In this document: in pieces, positions 47,888 through 62,104 of the stretch
Layout: each line of letters opens with the position of its first letter
Numbering within the stretch: the first letter of the stretch is position 1
Assembly: GCF_040581485.1 (NCBI RefSeq)
Contig: NC_090131.1
Coordinates: 15,333,501-15,397,500, forward strand
Direction: 5' to 3'
DNA from: Linepithema humile
Taxonomy: Eukaryota; Arthropoda; Insecta; Hymenoptera; Formicidae
Length of the DNA: 64,000 bases
Translations under genes and position numbers: made by a program
Notes under the pieces: generated by a model
The model's database searches: none
Seen by the model: only the letters and a program-made list of their open reading frames with translations
What the model was told of the DNA's origin: nothing

Positions 47888-50800
47888 CTACATGATGCAA
47901 TAGGGTGAGACCGAAGATGGATAAGAGTGAGAGAGCGTGGAAGCTTTCGTGAAAGCTTCGGCAGGCTCCGCCCCTCGCCAATAGCAAAGCACAGAGCTTT
48001 GCTTGTCTTCTGGCGCGCCGGCCAATATCAAACTGACCCGGCCGCGCAGCCTCCAAGGTGGTCCAATCGGTAAACGCTCAGAAAAACGCGCTTCCGCACG
48101 GTCACGCTGCAAGCTGCGAAAACTCGTACGAGCTGCGTTTGAAAATTCGTAACGCGCGACTGTTATCGGTGCGTAGCGAAATCTTCGCATGCTCACCTCC
48201 CATGCTTGTTCTCTCACAACATTTCCCGTTTTTCTTCTTTGCACAGAGTTCACCGCTAATATCGTTTGCCGTTGCAGTTGCATCTTATTTATACGTAATT
48301 GAATTTGCAACTTTTTGTTTCAACTAATTGAATATTTTATGCCACATTTATTATGATACTTAAATCTTTATTAAATTGTTCCACTATACAAATCTATCAA
48401 TAATCTAATAATATTATGTCTGTTTTTTTGGCACAAATTTTTTCATATTATTCTTATTTAGTCATCTTGCTATTTCTTGTTCTTATCAATTTTTGTATTT
48501 ATTTTTTATGCTGGTTTTAAATTGGTTTTGTTAACGTAAAGAAATAATTGTTATATATTCCAATTATTTTTTTTCCCCGATTTTTATTTGAAGGTTTTTA
48601 TTATATTGTAAATTTTTATGGTTGTTAGATTCAAATTGCGTTAGCTGGATACGTTATTATAACAGGTAAATATTATACCGGAGATAAATTAACTTAATAA
48701 TATTATTTATTAATAGTATTTGCGAGAGCAAAAATATAATGTAAAATATACATTTATTAAAATATAATATTACATAAAAATATATTTTTGTTTAACAATG
48801 GCAATAATTTCCATTTGCAAAAGCCACCAATAATACATTAGATGGACAGAAACGTCACTAGAAATTAGTGATTAGTTACTTTATATTACTTTTTACATTG
48901 AACTATCATATAATAATGTAGCTAGCTACATTCGGTGTAATAATGCATGCGATGCTCATAATTCTATCCCTATGCTCGGCGGGTGAACGTGTAAAATTTA
49001 TGTGCTGGAGTTTCCCATAAAATAGCATAAAATTATCGGAATAGGCGTTCACCCTAGCACACATATACACGTCCACTCTGCATTATATGTATACTGATCG
49101 AAATACCGCTTTTTTTTTCGTAAGCTTGTCTGGCTCGCGAATGATGTGAGTAGAGTAAATCAAAGGAAAGGATACAATTATCTTAATTACTTTTGTAATT
49201 GCGTAATTTATATATACATCTAAATACGACGTAACATTCGCTACGAATAAAAGCACTACAATTTGTTACTGTTTGCGGGGTAACTCTTCCGTACGTTACT
49301 TACAATTTAAGTTTCCTGGGAAAATGGTTTAAGCCGATTCATCATGCTCGAACGATCATACAAATTATTCTGGGTTGTTGGAAAACAAAGATACGGTCAA
49401 TGCATTAAGAACAAACGTTTTATCGAGTTGAATCTAACTTCACAGATGAGATATTTTCAGGAAATGGCTGTTCTTCTGGTGGTCTTTCTCTTTTTATGGC
49501 TAAATTTTCCGTGGTTGTGGTTGTAACATGAAGCATCCAATTTCATGGCAGTTATTTATGTTCCTTCTTTTTAGGAGCGATTTTATTAATGGTAACAGTC
49601 ATATTTCTACACTGAAATGAGGATATTTTTTGAACCGCGATTGAATCACGGTTTTAACCGTGTCGTATTAAATTTTTATACTTTTTGTATTTCGATACGG
49701 TCTAAGTATTTTTAATTATTGCCACATACAATTATTCTATAAAAGTAAATAATTGAAATATTTGTCGTAATTTCATTATTTTATTTTATCATAATGCGTC
49801 TGTGCAGATGTGAATACAGAAATAACATATATCTCTCGCACTGTATGTATCTTAACTTTTGTGTCGTACGAACTAAATCTATCTCGTATACATGCGGATA
49901 TAATAAAAACAGAAGGCACGTCGTATGTCGCTAAGAAAAAATCGAGGCAAAGTTCAAAGTAAAAGAAAATTTGAATGCGGAATATCCGGGCTTGAGACAG
50001 GTAGCGGCAAAGACAGACGATAGAGCCACCCCACACTACCGGTAAGACGCACGTAGTAGAAGCCATACAATCGGCCACTAAAGTAACGTCATCTCCCTCT
50101 TCACCATTTCAATCGTATGCTCTCTGATCGAATCACTTCGAATCCTTTTATTACGCAGCGCTCTCGAATCCTTTTTAGTTGGCGTTGCGATACGACTCAA
50201 AGGACCACACTTTGGCATCATCGGATGTGCCTTAGAAATGTGTAAGCGTATTGGGAATTCGCATATATCGACACATGACAATATATGAAAATACATAATT
50301 GGTCGCTAGCTTCTCTCTGCGCCAAGAGTAAGCCTTTTAAATTAATGGCCGACTTTGTGACGTCTGACGGAATGACAGTTTGCGATCTGTTTTTTGCACA
50401 TGATACGGTTTGTAATGCCTAATGATTGAAGAGTCATAAAACAAGATTTGAAGTATCAATCTGCAAACATTAATGAAACGGAAAAGCTCGAATGCACAAA
50501 GGTACAATCGTCGCTATTTCGTGCATATGCATCATTTGTTCTCATAAATAAAACATAACTGATCGTTTAAGTTGACGGATGAAAGTAATATCACATGACA
50601 CGTTAACAATGCAACAACGCCAAATGTTACATATAAATTTGCATATTTTATTTATCTGCAGCATACTTATCAATTATCTATTTTACATGATATTCCTATA
50701 TAATATTAACGCGAAGATCAATCTTCTCAATTTCTGAGATTTTCATCTCCGGCTCTCCGAATTGCATAGTGACAAATGCTCCCGTGCACCTTATAAAACT

Positions 50801-52437
50801 AATTATGCGTTTCTCGCTTTATCATCGTGGGCGATATTAAGACGGGCATAGCACAGTTGACTAGCTCGAAGAGAATGAAGGCAAGAACGCGGAAGACTTC
50901 GTGCTGTCGCGTAATCTCTTATTAAAATAGGACGGTGGGATCAAGAGCTGAGCCACGCGAAGGCGCGGTAACACGAATAAGGCAAATAGAGGAGGCAAAG
51001 ACAGGCGGCCGCCCAAGTGATGCAAAAGTACGGCATGTTTTTATCATTTAATTCTGCAGACAAAAGGTTCCAAGCTCTTTCTTTCCAGAAGGGAGGTTCA
51101 TATCCAAAAGAAAGCTCCTCTTCCTTGGACGTTATCTCCTTCATTTGCCTTGGTTAGTTAAGAAACATCCCGTGAGATTAGAGATAGACTTTCTTTTGTT
51201 TCGGATACAAAAGCCCGCCACGGACTAGAACAGCCAGACAATTTTTCGGGTTACCGTGGATACAACGATGTGGGGGGACACACCTTGATCTACTTCCGCG
51301 AGAGTAACTTTATTATGATTTATTGTTAGCTAACAATTTTTATCAGCGTGATTTAAAATCGAAATCCCGATCCGCTATCTCCGGTTCGTATCCTGAAAAT
51401 ATTCTAGAAGTAGGACATAAACGTAATGGAGAGAATAAATGTTCTGTATCTTTTTTCAACATTACTCAATGTATAATCGCAGGGTATAGATTATCGGAAC
51501 AAACCGGACCAAATGTATATACGGTCCATTTTATGCGTATTCGGTAAAAGAACCCTGTGATTTATCGATAGTTAGCAGGGATGATAACACCATTAATAAA
51601 GCGCCGTATATATCATTTTACAAAACACTTCTGCTTTCAACGGATGAATTCGCATGACAGATACTTACCGACCATTATCGTATATCATCATGTAGTTAAT
51701 ACCAAATTAACACAAAAAATAGATTTCGACATCGTAACACGATAACTTCATTAAAAATAATAAAAAGAAAAAACAATTTTGCATAAAATAATTTTATAAA
51801 AGATTATTCCTCTTTCAGACTACATTTTGAAATATATTATTTATCGATCTTCCAAAAAACAATAACACATAGTTTATATACGATTTTAAAGTATTGAAAT
51901 TTTTTTACAAATTTTTTACAAATATTTTGATTAATTATGTCATTATTCATGTATCTGCCGATTATTAAAAATAATTTTTATCGACAATTCTTTAAAGTTT
52001 TTTTTAATGAAAGTGTTTAAAAAATAAGTAAAAAAGGGAAGAAGAAATTCAAAAATTCGTTATGGCAAAGTATTATTTAAGTAAACCATTTTACGATGCA
52101 CCACTTTTGAGCAAACAATCTTTTGCAAACACATGGAATGTATTTTTCTATCAGCTCGTACATTCGCGAACATAAAGCTTGAACAATATTGTAGGCACAA
52201 AGTGCGGAGATCGTAGAACCTCCATGTTAGGCCCGGCAATTCTTTTCCAAGAAAAATTTTCATGGTAAAGTCTACAGAATCAGGAGAGTTAAGGGTAGGG
52301 GTTGTTGAGAGGGTAGTACGCGGGTCGGAAAAGGGGAAAAGCGACGGAAGCATCTGGGCAGACTCGCATGAAAGTTTAAACCGATGTTTTACGATGGCTT
52401 TTTGTTTCGCGTGTTTTATTGAGCAGAGAGCGGATAT
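47888..52437. other. GC-rich patch, then long AT-rich stretch
   Basis: Positions 47888-48270 are GC-rich; on the minus strand GAG|GTGAGCATG near 48186-48197 is donor-like. Positions 48300-49950 are strongly AT-rich, with a small stem CACGGTT/AACCGTG at 49648-49663. Patches at 49960-50340 and 50750-51290 are GC-richer. The 12-mer TCGAATCCTTTT is repeated at 50138 and 50164. A minus-strand donor GTAAGTATC lies near 51661-51669. No gene was recognised. Confidence 0.55.
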
Positions 52438-52484
52438 TCACGTCAATCTCGCTCTCTTGCAATCCGCGAGAAGCCGTGGAGAGT

Positions 52485-52580
52485 AACAGCGCTCTCTTTC
52501 GTTTTCTCTTTCATCCTCTCCCTCTCTCTCTTCTCCTTTTTCTTTTTTTTCGCTTTCTCTCTCTCTCTCTCTCTCCCTCC
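52485..52580 (+). repeat. pyrimidine tract ending in (CT)n
   Basis: About 95 bases of C and T, including a T-rich core near 52535 and a CT array at 52555-52576. The Arg/Glu and Ser/Leu repeats it encodes on the two strands are artefacts. Confidence 0.9.
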
Positions 52581-54170
52581 CATCAGCTCGTATGTTACTT
52601 TTTTCCTCACTCGTTCGTCTTCTTCCTCTATTTCCATGCTCTTCTCGTCTCAATCTTTTACGCTTTACCATTTTTCATCAAACTTTCAGTGTAATCCAGA
52701 AGTATACAGGATTCACGTGGGACAAAAGGACCAACGAATTCCTTGAAGTCCTAAAATCATTTACCACGAATATTTTTCATTCAATAGAATTGCAGGGCCT
52801 AACACGAAGGTCTATGACCCCCGCTGCTGTCATTCGGCGTCCCTAACATGGTCGGACCATGGGAATTGCATGTGAATTCACCGGTCTTACATTAAGGACT
52901 GTAGGGTAATACTTGTCTTTGAGAGGCCTAAAATATTTCCGTGCGGTGTATTAACAATGCATTCCGAAGGGTCCTAACGGCTGCGAATACACTCCGCCAT
53001 TTATATGAGAGCAAATTCAATTTTAAGCGCTTTTGATAAAACGGTATTAAAACGTGCCGCAGTTTCGCGTAATTAAATTGTCTGATGTAAATGAGACCAT
53101 TTACTGCCATTTAGAAATAACGTACGGGTGGATGATAAAGCAATTTTCAATGTAAAATCGACGTGGAGGGTAAAACGCGCGAAATTATAATAAAAATGTA
53201 TATCGCTCTTTGATGTTACTATCGATTATACTTATTTCTCCTTCGTTACGGGCAACAGTCAGTTGTAACGTTGTAACAGCGAAACATCGCGCGCTCCCCT
53301 ATTATTAACTCGGATATTTCTGAATGGATAATTATGATAAGATATCTCGCATTACACAGCCGTAATCTGACTTGCGAAGTTTATGTCAACTTTTAACGAT
53401 ATCATATTGCGCGCGTCTGACAGAGAAAGGATGACGGTTAGGAACTTTCTTAGCCTTTTTAAACTTCTCGTTTGCCCAGGTGGAAAACTCGTAAATCGAT
53501 AGTCCCAAGGGAAGCCGGAGAGCGTTAGATCCCGCACTGCGACATATACATCGAAACAACCGTTTCGTGCTGATACTTCACCGCGAATGACATATACCTC
53601 GAAACGCGCATGATTTATTCCTACGCTCGGAAATGATCGTCACCAGCCTCCGGCGAATCGATACGCGCGCTGCCTATTTTGCAAGGAACATTGCCGGTAA
53701 ATTTTATCGATTTTTTAAGAGGAGAATAATGTATGACTGCGTTGTTAAGTGTAAGTCAAGTCCACCAACAACCGATGGCAAATCAGTCACGCGATGGTCT
53801 TTTAACGACTTTGCGTTATTAAGTGGCGCTTACGCGACGATTACATACATCTACGTGTCAATTTTGGTGGTAATCTAAATTACAGCCAAATGGTTGCGTT
53901 GCGCTGGCTCTTGCAATTTGCGCCGATTACGAGCTTCATAGGCATCGTAAGGCGAAGAAATAATAACAACTTTTCGCGGCAATAGCAGTTGTCTTAATAT
54001 TAGTTAACTCGATCGTATATCATGCCATTTTATTTCTCTGTATGAGAGGGATCAATTGTAACAAGGAACGATTGTAACACCAACGAGTTAATTCAACCTT
54101 CAGCGTACCTATGTATGCCGCTATAAGAAAATCGAATAAAAAAACTTTGTAGTAATACAAAGTAAACTTC
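52581..54170. other. noncoding stretch
   Basis: This is GC-richer to about 52960 and again at 53200-53960, AT-rich elsewhere. A small stem CATGGT/ACCATG lies at 52847-52861. No gene was recognised. Confidence 0.55.
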
Positions 54171-54225
54171 TAAATCTTTATATAAATCTTTATATAAATC
54201 TTGACATAAATCTTTATATAAATTC
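54171..54225 (+). repeat. 12-bp AT minisatellite
   Basis: About four and a half copies of TAAATCTTTATA in tandem; one copy differs at three bases. Confidence 0.95.
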
Positions 54226-54507
54226 TAAATCTAATATAATTTTCTGACAAACAATTAAAAATTTCAGTTATTACAAATAATTACATTAATTCCAGATCTT
54301 TCTGCCACTTACAATTATAGATCAAATTTTTATTTTTTTATTGATTACATATCACTTACACATATAAAAAGAAGATACGTACGTCGTAAAAAAATAGTTT
54401 GCAGCATCCCAATCATAATATCTGAGAAACGCATAGGAATTTGTCGTAAAGCGTTGCAAAACCAATATTCTTATATAAGAAAAGGATTACGTGGCAAGAT
54501 CCATGGC

Positions 54508-55035
54508 ATGCGAATACGTGTTGCCGTGTACAAAGGTACATCGGCTGGCTGTGCGCGACTTACATTTACGTATGCTACGAGTGACGGGCAGAGAAGAGAT
54601 TTTTGGGGAAGAGACGCCACGAAGAGGGCGAAAACGTCTCGAGGCTCTCTTTCTCTCCGCACCCGTGCGTCTTCAAACCGAAAGAATGTAATTACCGAGA
54701 GGATCAAAGTCAGAGAAACGACGTTCGTGACCCGTCTGCGTCGTCGGCTACGTCGTCGTCGTCGTCCTGACGCGGAATTTAAATATCGACGGAAGTATTC
54801 GGCGTTTGACTCCAGTAACTGCTGCATTCGCCACCTTTTCCCTCTCGACGCTGCCACTCAAAGAATTGTTCGTTGCTGTCGCCTTTCCTTCGGGCGGCGG
54901 CTAAAAGGCGACGAGAGGGCCGAAGAAAGAAACAAAGGAGTTATCCACTGTCAGCATCTCTCTGGGAAAAGGCCGTTAAAAGTATACACGGATGTTTTCA
55001 AGTCTTTGCCATTCCCTGTTCCTTGTTATCTCTAA
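54508..55035 (+). CDS. longest open frame (175 codons from ATG), probably spurious
   Basis: The frame is open from about 54454 and has its first ATG at 54508; it stops with TAA at 55033-55035. The peptide is very Arg-rich, with a poly-Arg run encoded by a CGT-repeat tract at 54734-54768, and Ser/Thr-rich elsewhere. The reverse strand is also open over 54471-54857. A low-complexity, basic translation and simultaneous opposite-strand openness argue for composition rather than selection. It is listed because it is the longest frame in the window. Confidence 0.12.
   Translation: MRIRVAVYKGTSAGCARLTFTYATSDGQRRDFWGRDATKRAKTSRGSLSLRTRASSNRKNVITERIKVRETTFVTRLRRRLRRRRRPDAEFKYRRKYSAFDSSNCCIRHLFPLDAATQRIVRCCRLSFGRRLKGDERAEERNKGVIHCQHLSGKRPLKVYTDVFKSLPFPVPCYL
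54734..54768 (+). repeat. CGT trinucleotide-rich tract
   Basis: Imperfect CGT/CGTCGTC units within a CpG-rich patch. Confidence 0.8.
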
Positions 55036-58000
55036 AGCCCCGCTAAAGAACATTCAAGATTTTCAGCGAACTTGAAGAGATCTGTCGTTCTAGATAAATG
55101 CACCTACAATGTCTCATTGATTATTAATAATTCCGTGCGATTCTCAAATATATTTTGCAATTTACATTTAAATAATTATGGATATTAGTGAAAAAGAAAC
55201 CATTTCTTAATTCTATCTGGAAAGTGAGATACCGTGAGTATAACATTATAAAATATAACAGCGTACACTATTATATTATTTCATAAATACGTTATGACGT
55301 ACACTACGACGACAAAGTTTTAACTGTACGCCGTGCAGTCTGATTTTCATATGCATCCAATTTATCCGCACAAATTTCTGAATTTGTTTACAAATAAATA
55401 GAAATTTGAAAAATAAATTTGCATGATCGTAGTTTAATGAAAAAATATGTATATTGCATAAGAATTTACATTTATGCATTTTATTACATTCTTTCATCTT
55501 TCTCCAAAAAACGTGGAAATTTAAAAGAAATATTCGTGCATAATCACATCATCAGCTTTGCAACTTAAATGCGATTTAAAATAAAATCGTCTGCGGCGCT
55601 ATGCTAAATAATGAACGTAATCGGTTCAAAAGATCGTAAGCTCCCGCGGGATTCTACGCAGGTAACTTCTGTGGAGCTTAACATCTTCGACGTAATCACA
55701 CGTAATGTTATTATGAACAATCACGATATAAAGTTCTATCCTCAGGTCAGTCCTATACGTAACTTTCTGACATGATTTTCGTAATTATATCATATTACAA
55801 GGAAAAACGATACTTTCGCGCGATGCCGTCTATCTTCGTGCCAACGGGCGAGCATTGATTACGTAGTTTCGATGGAAAAGTTTACTCCGCGCCTGTTAAA
55901 GCTGTAGAGAAGACTCATGAGAAAAGAATTAAAACTTGATAGTGTCCAATTGATAGCAATACGGTACAAACTGGAGATACTTTTCTCGTTGCATCACTTC
56001 GACAATTCTTCGCGCGCAATGAGATTTCCTACACACTTGTATTTACTGTTGTAGTTTCAAAGCTTCAAGTTTACTGCCATTTGTTATTATTCCAATCGAA
56101 TATTTGGTTTATGTTCAAGTAGATTGAAGTCGATCAACTAAAGTTAAACAGAATTTTTGAATTCAATTCCGAAACATACAGTTCCAAAGCAAACTTATTT
56201 TTGTTCCTTGACTTCAGCCAAGCAATAAATGACGATATATGCATTCTATCGAGCTTTAAACATACAGGTGAAGAGAAATCCCACAGCAATCTCGATTTGC
56301 AAACAGTTTCCTATTCATATATATCTTACACGTGCAAAGCAAAGTAGAAGAAATAGCATTCTATAAGTTTGTGAGAAGAATAATAAATTCCGCAATCTCG
56401 GATATTAAAATCATAAGGATTCTTTCATCATTATTATTAAAGGAGCACTTTTTTCTTCATTTTCTCAAATTTATGTTTTTTCAAATTCATATATTTTACT
56501 CCTTATTCCTCGTACTTGGCATTAAACTTGGCTGCATGTTTTTCAAACTACATTTAGAAATGTTGAATATATCACAGATTCTCAAATAATAAGTAAAATT
56601 TATATCTTACAGTCATGAAGTCAGTATTTAATATCAAGTGTAATTACATTTGCGAGAAAGAAATGTTACATATATTGCGAGTATATATCTGGAATCATTT
56701 AATTACATTAAAAGCTAAATTTTCAGTGCTAAATACTTAATGATATTTCAATTTTGTTTTTTTTAACATCGCTATACTCGAAGTAATGCTGTAATTCATC
56801 GTTAAATACAAATTTTGTTTAATGAAATAAAAATATATTTATCAAATTATTAAAAATTATTTTCGTTACGTAAGAGTTGTGGACAATATTTTTATATTTG
56901 GAAATCGATGAAGGACGAACAGCAATGATGCTCGAGCAACTCTCATACTGCATCTCGCGCGGTGCGTAGACCCAGAAAACGCGTTTTTCGGACGAAATAA
57001 ACACTCGCTTCTCCGACTGCGTGTGCACGTGGAGCGACTCTTGGGCCACGCGTTTAGAATGTTTCGCGAGACGAAGAGCCACTTGAAGGGGAACACATTC
57101 CACGGGACGGATGTTCACAATGAGAGGCTTCCGTTAGAAGCTTGTGTCAGCCTTCTCGCTTAGCGAACGCGTACGTGCTTTCTGTCAGGAATGCCTAGCG
57201 CATCGTTCGCCGTCCGGCTACCGGAGCAACTATGGCCAAACTGCGTTTTACGCGGGTCACCGAGAGTGTAACATGCAAAATTCATTCGGGCATCTGCGTT
57301 TAAGGCCACTTTCCAACGTCTCGCTGCTTTCGATTTATTCCGCAAGCACATCTGCGTCTTTTGTCGTCACGGAACAATAGAATAAACAGTGCAGTTAATA
57401 TGTGCACAAAAATAACTTTTTTTTTTCACAAATATTGTTGCAAAATTTTATGAAATATTGGCCTATGTACATAAAAAAATGATAAAATCGCATCAACTTG
57501 TGCAAGTTATACACCGTTTGAAATATTTATCAAATGATGAATTCGCTTGTTCATAAATATTTCCTATACATGTGTCTCTCAGAGGACAAGTCGCTTTCGC
57601 TTCTATTTCATTTAGTGCCAAAAAGGCTTCAGAATGGTTGGGTTGACTCATGATTCACGTGCGTATCAAGGGACGCGCTAGTAGAAAGTGATATACGGGG
57701 ATTGATCTTTTATTATTTAAGCTACGGTCGATCTCGGATATGCATGGAATGCATATTTGCCGGTGACCTAGTATACACAAACCAATGTTTCCCTAAGGGG
57801 CGATTGTAAATTTCTCCGTGCAATGAGGGTTGTACTGAACAAAATTTTGTTATTATTCTACTGCATACATGTTGTTTAATGATCAAATATATCCAGATAT
57901 CTGCAGAGGAGGCGTTACGTATCGATGGAGGCGCATAATATTCATTCCAACTTTCATATCCCGTTCTTAATTCAATTTTTGAGCGATACGCAAAAAATAT

Positions 58001-59323
58001 TAAAAGTTTATCGAATGTTGATGAGGTAAGCTTCTCTATATACGTCGCAATAAATCTCCCGTTTACGATTGATAACTAGAACTGATCGTTTGATTAAAGA
58101 TCTCGATCAACATCGCGCATTTATGTTTTTATCATCAGCCATACAAATATACCGCATCGCGCCGAGATACATTTGTCATAAATATTTTACATTGTTCCTG
58201 TGTAACGTCTACATTAGTTAGCTATATCGCTTTATCAGACTTATCAAATTTTATTGACACTGTATGTTTCCATCGACGATGTCTATTGCACAGTTATATT
58301 TTGAACGTTCCATTAACCGTTATATCAGCGCATTCGCTGCCAGGCATTTAAAGGACCATTTAAACTCATGTACTAGCAATTACTCGCGAAAGAGAATACA
58401 AAAACGGCGATCACCGCGTTTGGCACTCGATTAAATAACGACAGGCGAGTTTGCAATCACAAACACGATAGGAAGACGCTTAAACTATCGCTCCCGCGCA
58501 GGATCAATAATCAAATTATCGTAAAATAACGGTATAAAAGCTTTGAGAGGACCTCCGCACATGTTTATCATTTAAATCAGAAACTGTTTAAACGCGAGAG
58601 CAATCACTCACGCTTCTCTTACATTCGTCTCCTGCTCGCTCGCTTCCGTGACTTGACAAGTTAGACAGCTCTAATTTCAGACCAAGACGCAATGCAATAC
58701 GCAAATAAAGAGGAATTTAAGAAATATTCAAATATTAGGTATTGCACAATAACATAATGATGAAAATAAAGGAAGAATAAAACAAACAATTAATCTTACA
58801 GTTAATAAATGATTCGATTCTACAAATGACCAGACTTTTTCTCGAAAACTCTTTGGATATACGAAAAATCTGGATTCAGTTTTGCTTTGTCACAAGCTAA
58901 ATTCTTATGTTTACCTTTTACACGCCTCATATTTTTTTTTATATTTTTTTTTCGGCTTTTGTACTGCCCATTCGACATATTCGTATTTACGATAGTGATT
59001 CTCGCATTCAAGTGCACTCCGATAAAAGGCGGGACGATCCACGGCGGCGGGCAAACCGAAGCCACTTCGGTCGTCGAGGTAGCCAGACCGGGCGGGCGGG
59101 TGAAACGGCTGTGTACGGTAGCGGTAATACATAATAAGATATGAACGGAGGGCATGCGGCATAATCATATATCATAGGTTAGTGCGGTGTGGCGAAGTAT
59201 TCCTCCATCCACACGGAGAAGTGCGCACAGCCAACGGGACCACTATCGCTATCACAACCACCATATCGCCTTCGCGTAGACACACGCGAAGACTAACCCG
59301 GCCTTTCCTCCTCCCTCGCCTAT

Positions 59324-59324
<1 letters not shown>
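55036..59324. other. AT-rich noncoding stretch with GC-richer patches
   Basis: GC-richer patches lie at 55600-55900, 56940-57380, 57590-57830, 58400-58680 and 58960-59320. CAG|GTAACT (55659-55667) and CAG|GTGAAG (56265-56273) join acceptor and donor words but lack good pyrimidine tracts. TATAAAAG lies at 58533-58540. Frames are short and unfamiliar. Confidence 0.55.

Positions 59325-59407
<83 letters not shown>
59325..59407 (+). repeat. compound (ACT)10-(CT)27 microsatellite
   Basis: Ten ACT units at 59325-59354 run directly into about 27 CT units (59353-59407). It is preceded by C/T-rich DNA. The poly-Leu/Ser translation is an artefact. Confidence 0.97.
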
Positions 59408-59411
<4 letters not shown>

Positions 59412-62081
59412 TTCTTCTTGTATATTCCCTATTCGACCGCCGACTGAAACTCCGCCACGGTGTACACGTATGCGGCTAACACCCGCATTCGAAACAAACG
59501 CTCGTGCGGCCGTGTGCACGAGGGATTTGGTGCTGTTCCCTTAACTTTTCGAGCAAGAAAGCCGGAAGGAAACTTGACGGGCGCGCGCGGGCGACACTGC
59601 ACTGGGGGTAAACGGTTTGGTCAATGAATAAATAGAAAACCGGGGGAAAACTTGACGTACTAAAACGCTTCTGGATCCGGAGGCGCGCACACGCGTACCT
59701 GGGGATGCAGCTGTAATCACGAGCTGTCCGACGCAGTAAACAGAAAGCGCCCTACCGTTGACTTATAACCGACGTAAATAAAAAGATGGACGTGGCTCTG
59801 GCTGGAGGTGATTTCGTAGTTACGTAGCGAAATCGATGAAAAACTTCAACTCTAATTAAAACTCCGAAATTCAAACATGTTACGCATAACTTCCGGTAAT
59901 TCTGTATACGTTGTTTTCCGGATATTTTCTTTTCTTCGAAAACGTATATATTATTCGTTACACAATCTGCATTAATATAGTTTATTTGTATAACAGAAAA
60001 TGATTTGCATTAGCTCATTAGGACGCCGAAAGTATGAACTTTATGATAGAGTGTTGTTTAAGAATTAAAACGCGTAAAGAAACAGAATCGCGCTTTTCTT
60101 CGCGGCAACTAAATCTCTGTAGAGAGATGTACACATATTTTTCCTCGCAAAGAAATAGTACTCTGCGGAATGTTCTTAAGATTTTATGTAATCTATCACT
60201 TTGCACGAAGCACGAGATAGGAAATTATTGCTGCAAATAATTTATTATTAGGAAATGATATGATTAGCGAATTAATTATCCGTTATGAGATAATCATAAT
60301 TGTATAGAGATATTATCATAATTATATAATTATACATGTGGCATAATAGGCAAATGTACTTGCCAGTTATAATATTGATGTGCATCATAAAAAAGGAAAA
60401 TATTAGATGAAATAATTAGACATCAAATGCGTGAAAAAATACATCGGACGATATTATTCCAATTCTTTTATATTTCGCAGAACAATATTAAGTGGATATA
60501 TTCGCAATAAATTTGTATGCACGTATCATCTCGTCAAATTTATTCATGCACACTGTTGTACAGGGAATTAAATTGGCAATAACCGTAGCAGAAAATGAAT
60601 TTCTATGCAATCTCATCATAGATAATTAATCTATAACAGAGTGGTTGGAAATATCTAATAAAATAATTGCAAAACATTGCTATCGCTTTGTGTCATCAAG
60701 TGAAATAAGTGCAAAATTGAAAAAAAATTTTATTGTTTCTGCCAATCAAATAATTAAATAATCATAAAGTTACTTAAAGTTGCTTTTAATTTTAGCGAGA
60801 GAAAAATAACGGAAATTAAAATTGTACAGCGCGGAGAGAAAGAAATATTGTTATGCAATTATATAAAAAAAAAACAATAAGATCAGTAATTAATAGTTTA
60901 TAATAATTAATACTGCGATAAAACAGGATTGCTTTTAAAAATTATACGAACTGCATGAACAAACTTTATTGCTTCGTGAATCAAATGCAGTCATGATGGA
61001 ATTGAGAAAATGATTTGTTAAAATTACTTGATCTATTTGCAAATTTATGAGCGCTCGCATTGATTAGGATAACTCATAAATTGTCTGAAACTCACATATC
61101 GATTTCATATGATCAGCATAATCAATTAATAATGGACAAATTGAAATTCAAGCACTATTGAAACCATAGCGGTTACTGCGGTCGCACCGAAAGTGACGTC
61201 ATTATAAATCAATTTTCTGCTTACAGTGTATTGATGCGTAAACGGAAAATCGATTGTCCTAACTACCGTAATGCGTAAACCTCCGATTTATTTGTTTTCG
61301 GTCCTATTACAGTTAATTGGTAATTAACATAACACGCGGATTATTGAATTGCCATTACTACGATTATATCTCTTTCCCTCATCTTCCATAATAACTATTA
61401 GACTCTGTTACGCGAGCCATTTCTAATATTTAATCAAATTACTGATTAATCAAATTCTCATATTTAATCCTATTATTCCTATTATTTATATGATGAAAAA
61501 TCTTTATATATTATTCCTTTCTCTTTCATGTAATTTGATCTGCATTTGAGAACAAACGGTTGCGTTAATGGTTTGCGAAAATGAAAAAGCTTATAACTGA
61601 AACAACATTCCACGAAAGTTGGCTTGCGTAGAAATAATTAATAATAATATTAAATTATCGTGAAATACATTTAATATTCTCTAAATAAAATATTTTAAAT
61701 ATAACAATATATACTTCTTTCAGTTCTAATTTCCCCTTCTTACATCGTGCTTAATACATGATTTCTTAAAAACGGCAAGATGGATGTTATAAATTTCTAG
61801 GGAAGTTAAAGATACTCTGCGCACCGGAACAAAGCGAATTTGAAAAAAAGTCACTTTCCTCGGAAGGAGTGATTTACAGCATTAAGCGTTCGCGAGAACG
61901 TTTGGATTTTTCCCACGCGAAATAGTTGTCGCACGTGTTTCCGACGGTAAAAAGTATCAATTAGATCGGAAGTGGAAACGAGCGAGGTCGATGCACCTCG
62001 AACGTACGAAATACCGATATTTACAGCGGTAATTAACGATTGAGCCGACACGGAGGATTGTCACGGGGTTTACTGGGCACT
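59408..62081. other. GC-rich flank then long AT-rich stretch
   Basis: Positions 59408-59800 are GC-rich with a short GC run near 59580. Positions 59830-61830 are strongly AT-rich, with nested ATAATTAT inverted repeats at 60250-60335. GC content rises again from 61830. No gene was recognised. Confidence 0.6.
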
Positions 62082-62104
62082 CCCCCGCCCCCCTCCCACC
62101 CCCC
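62082..62104 (-). repeat. strong potential G-quadruplex on minus strand
   Basis: Four C runs of 5, 6, 3 and 6 are separated by single bases (G, T, A). On the minus strand this is four G runs with one-base loops, the most stable arrangement of the G-quadruplex motif. It sits in a CpG-rich patch (61830-62880). Confidence 0.85.

Noticed and set aside
47736..48056. Ser/Leu repeat protein on the minus strand
   Set aside because: It is the direct translation of GA microsatellites.
50130..50180. TTCGAATCC strings resembling a tRNA T loop
   Set aside because: No T stem forms around them; they are two copies of a 12-base direct repeat.
52438..52694. Glu/Arg-rich and Leu/Ser-rich proteins
   Set aside because: They are translations of the pyrimidine tract and CT array on the two strands.
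58533..58575. TATAAAAG with a downstream TCATTT
   Set aside because: The spacing to the initiator-like A is about 37 bases, longer than usual, and TATA-like strings are common in this AT-rich DNA.
59182..59544. Poly-Leu/poly-Ser protein
   Set aside because: It is produced by the ACT/CT compound microsatellite.
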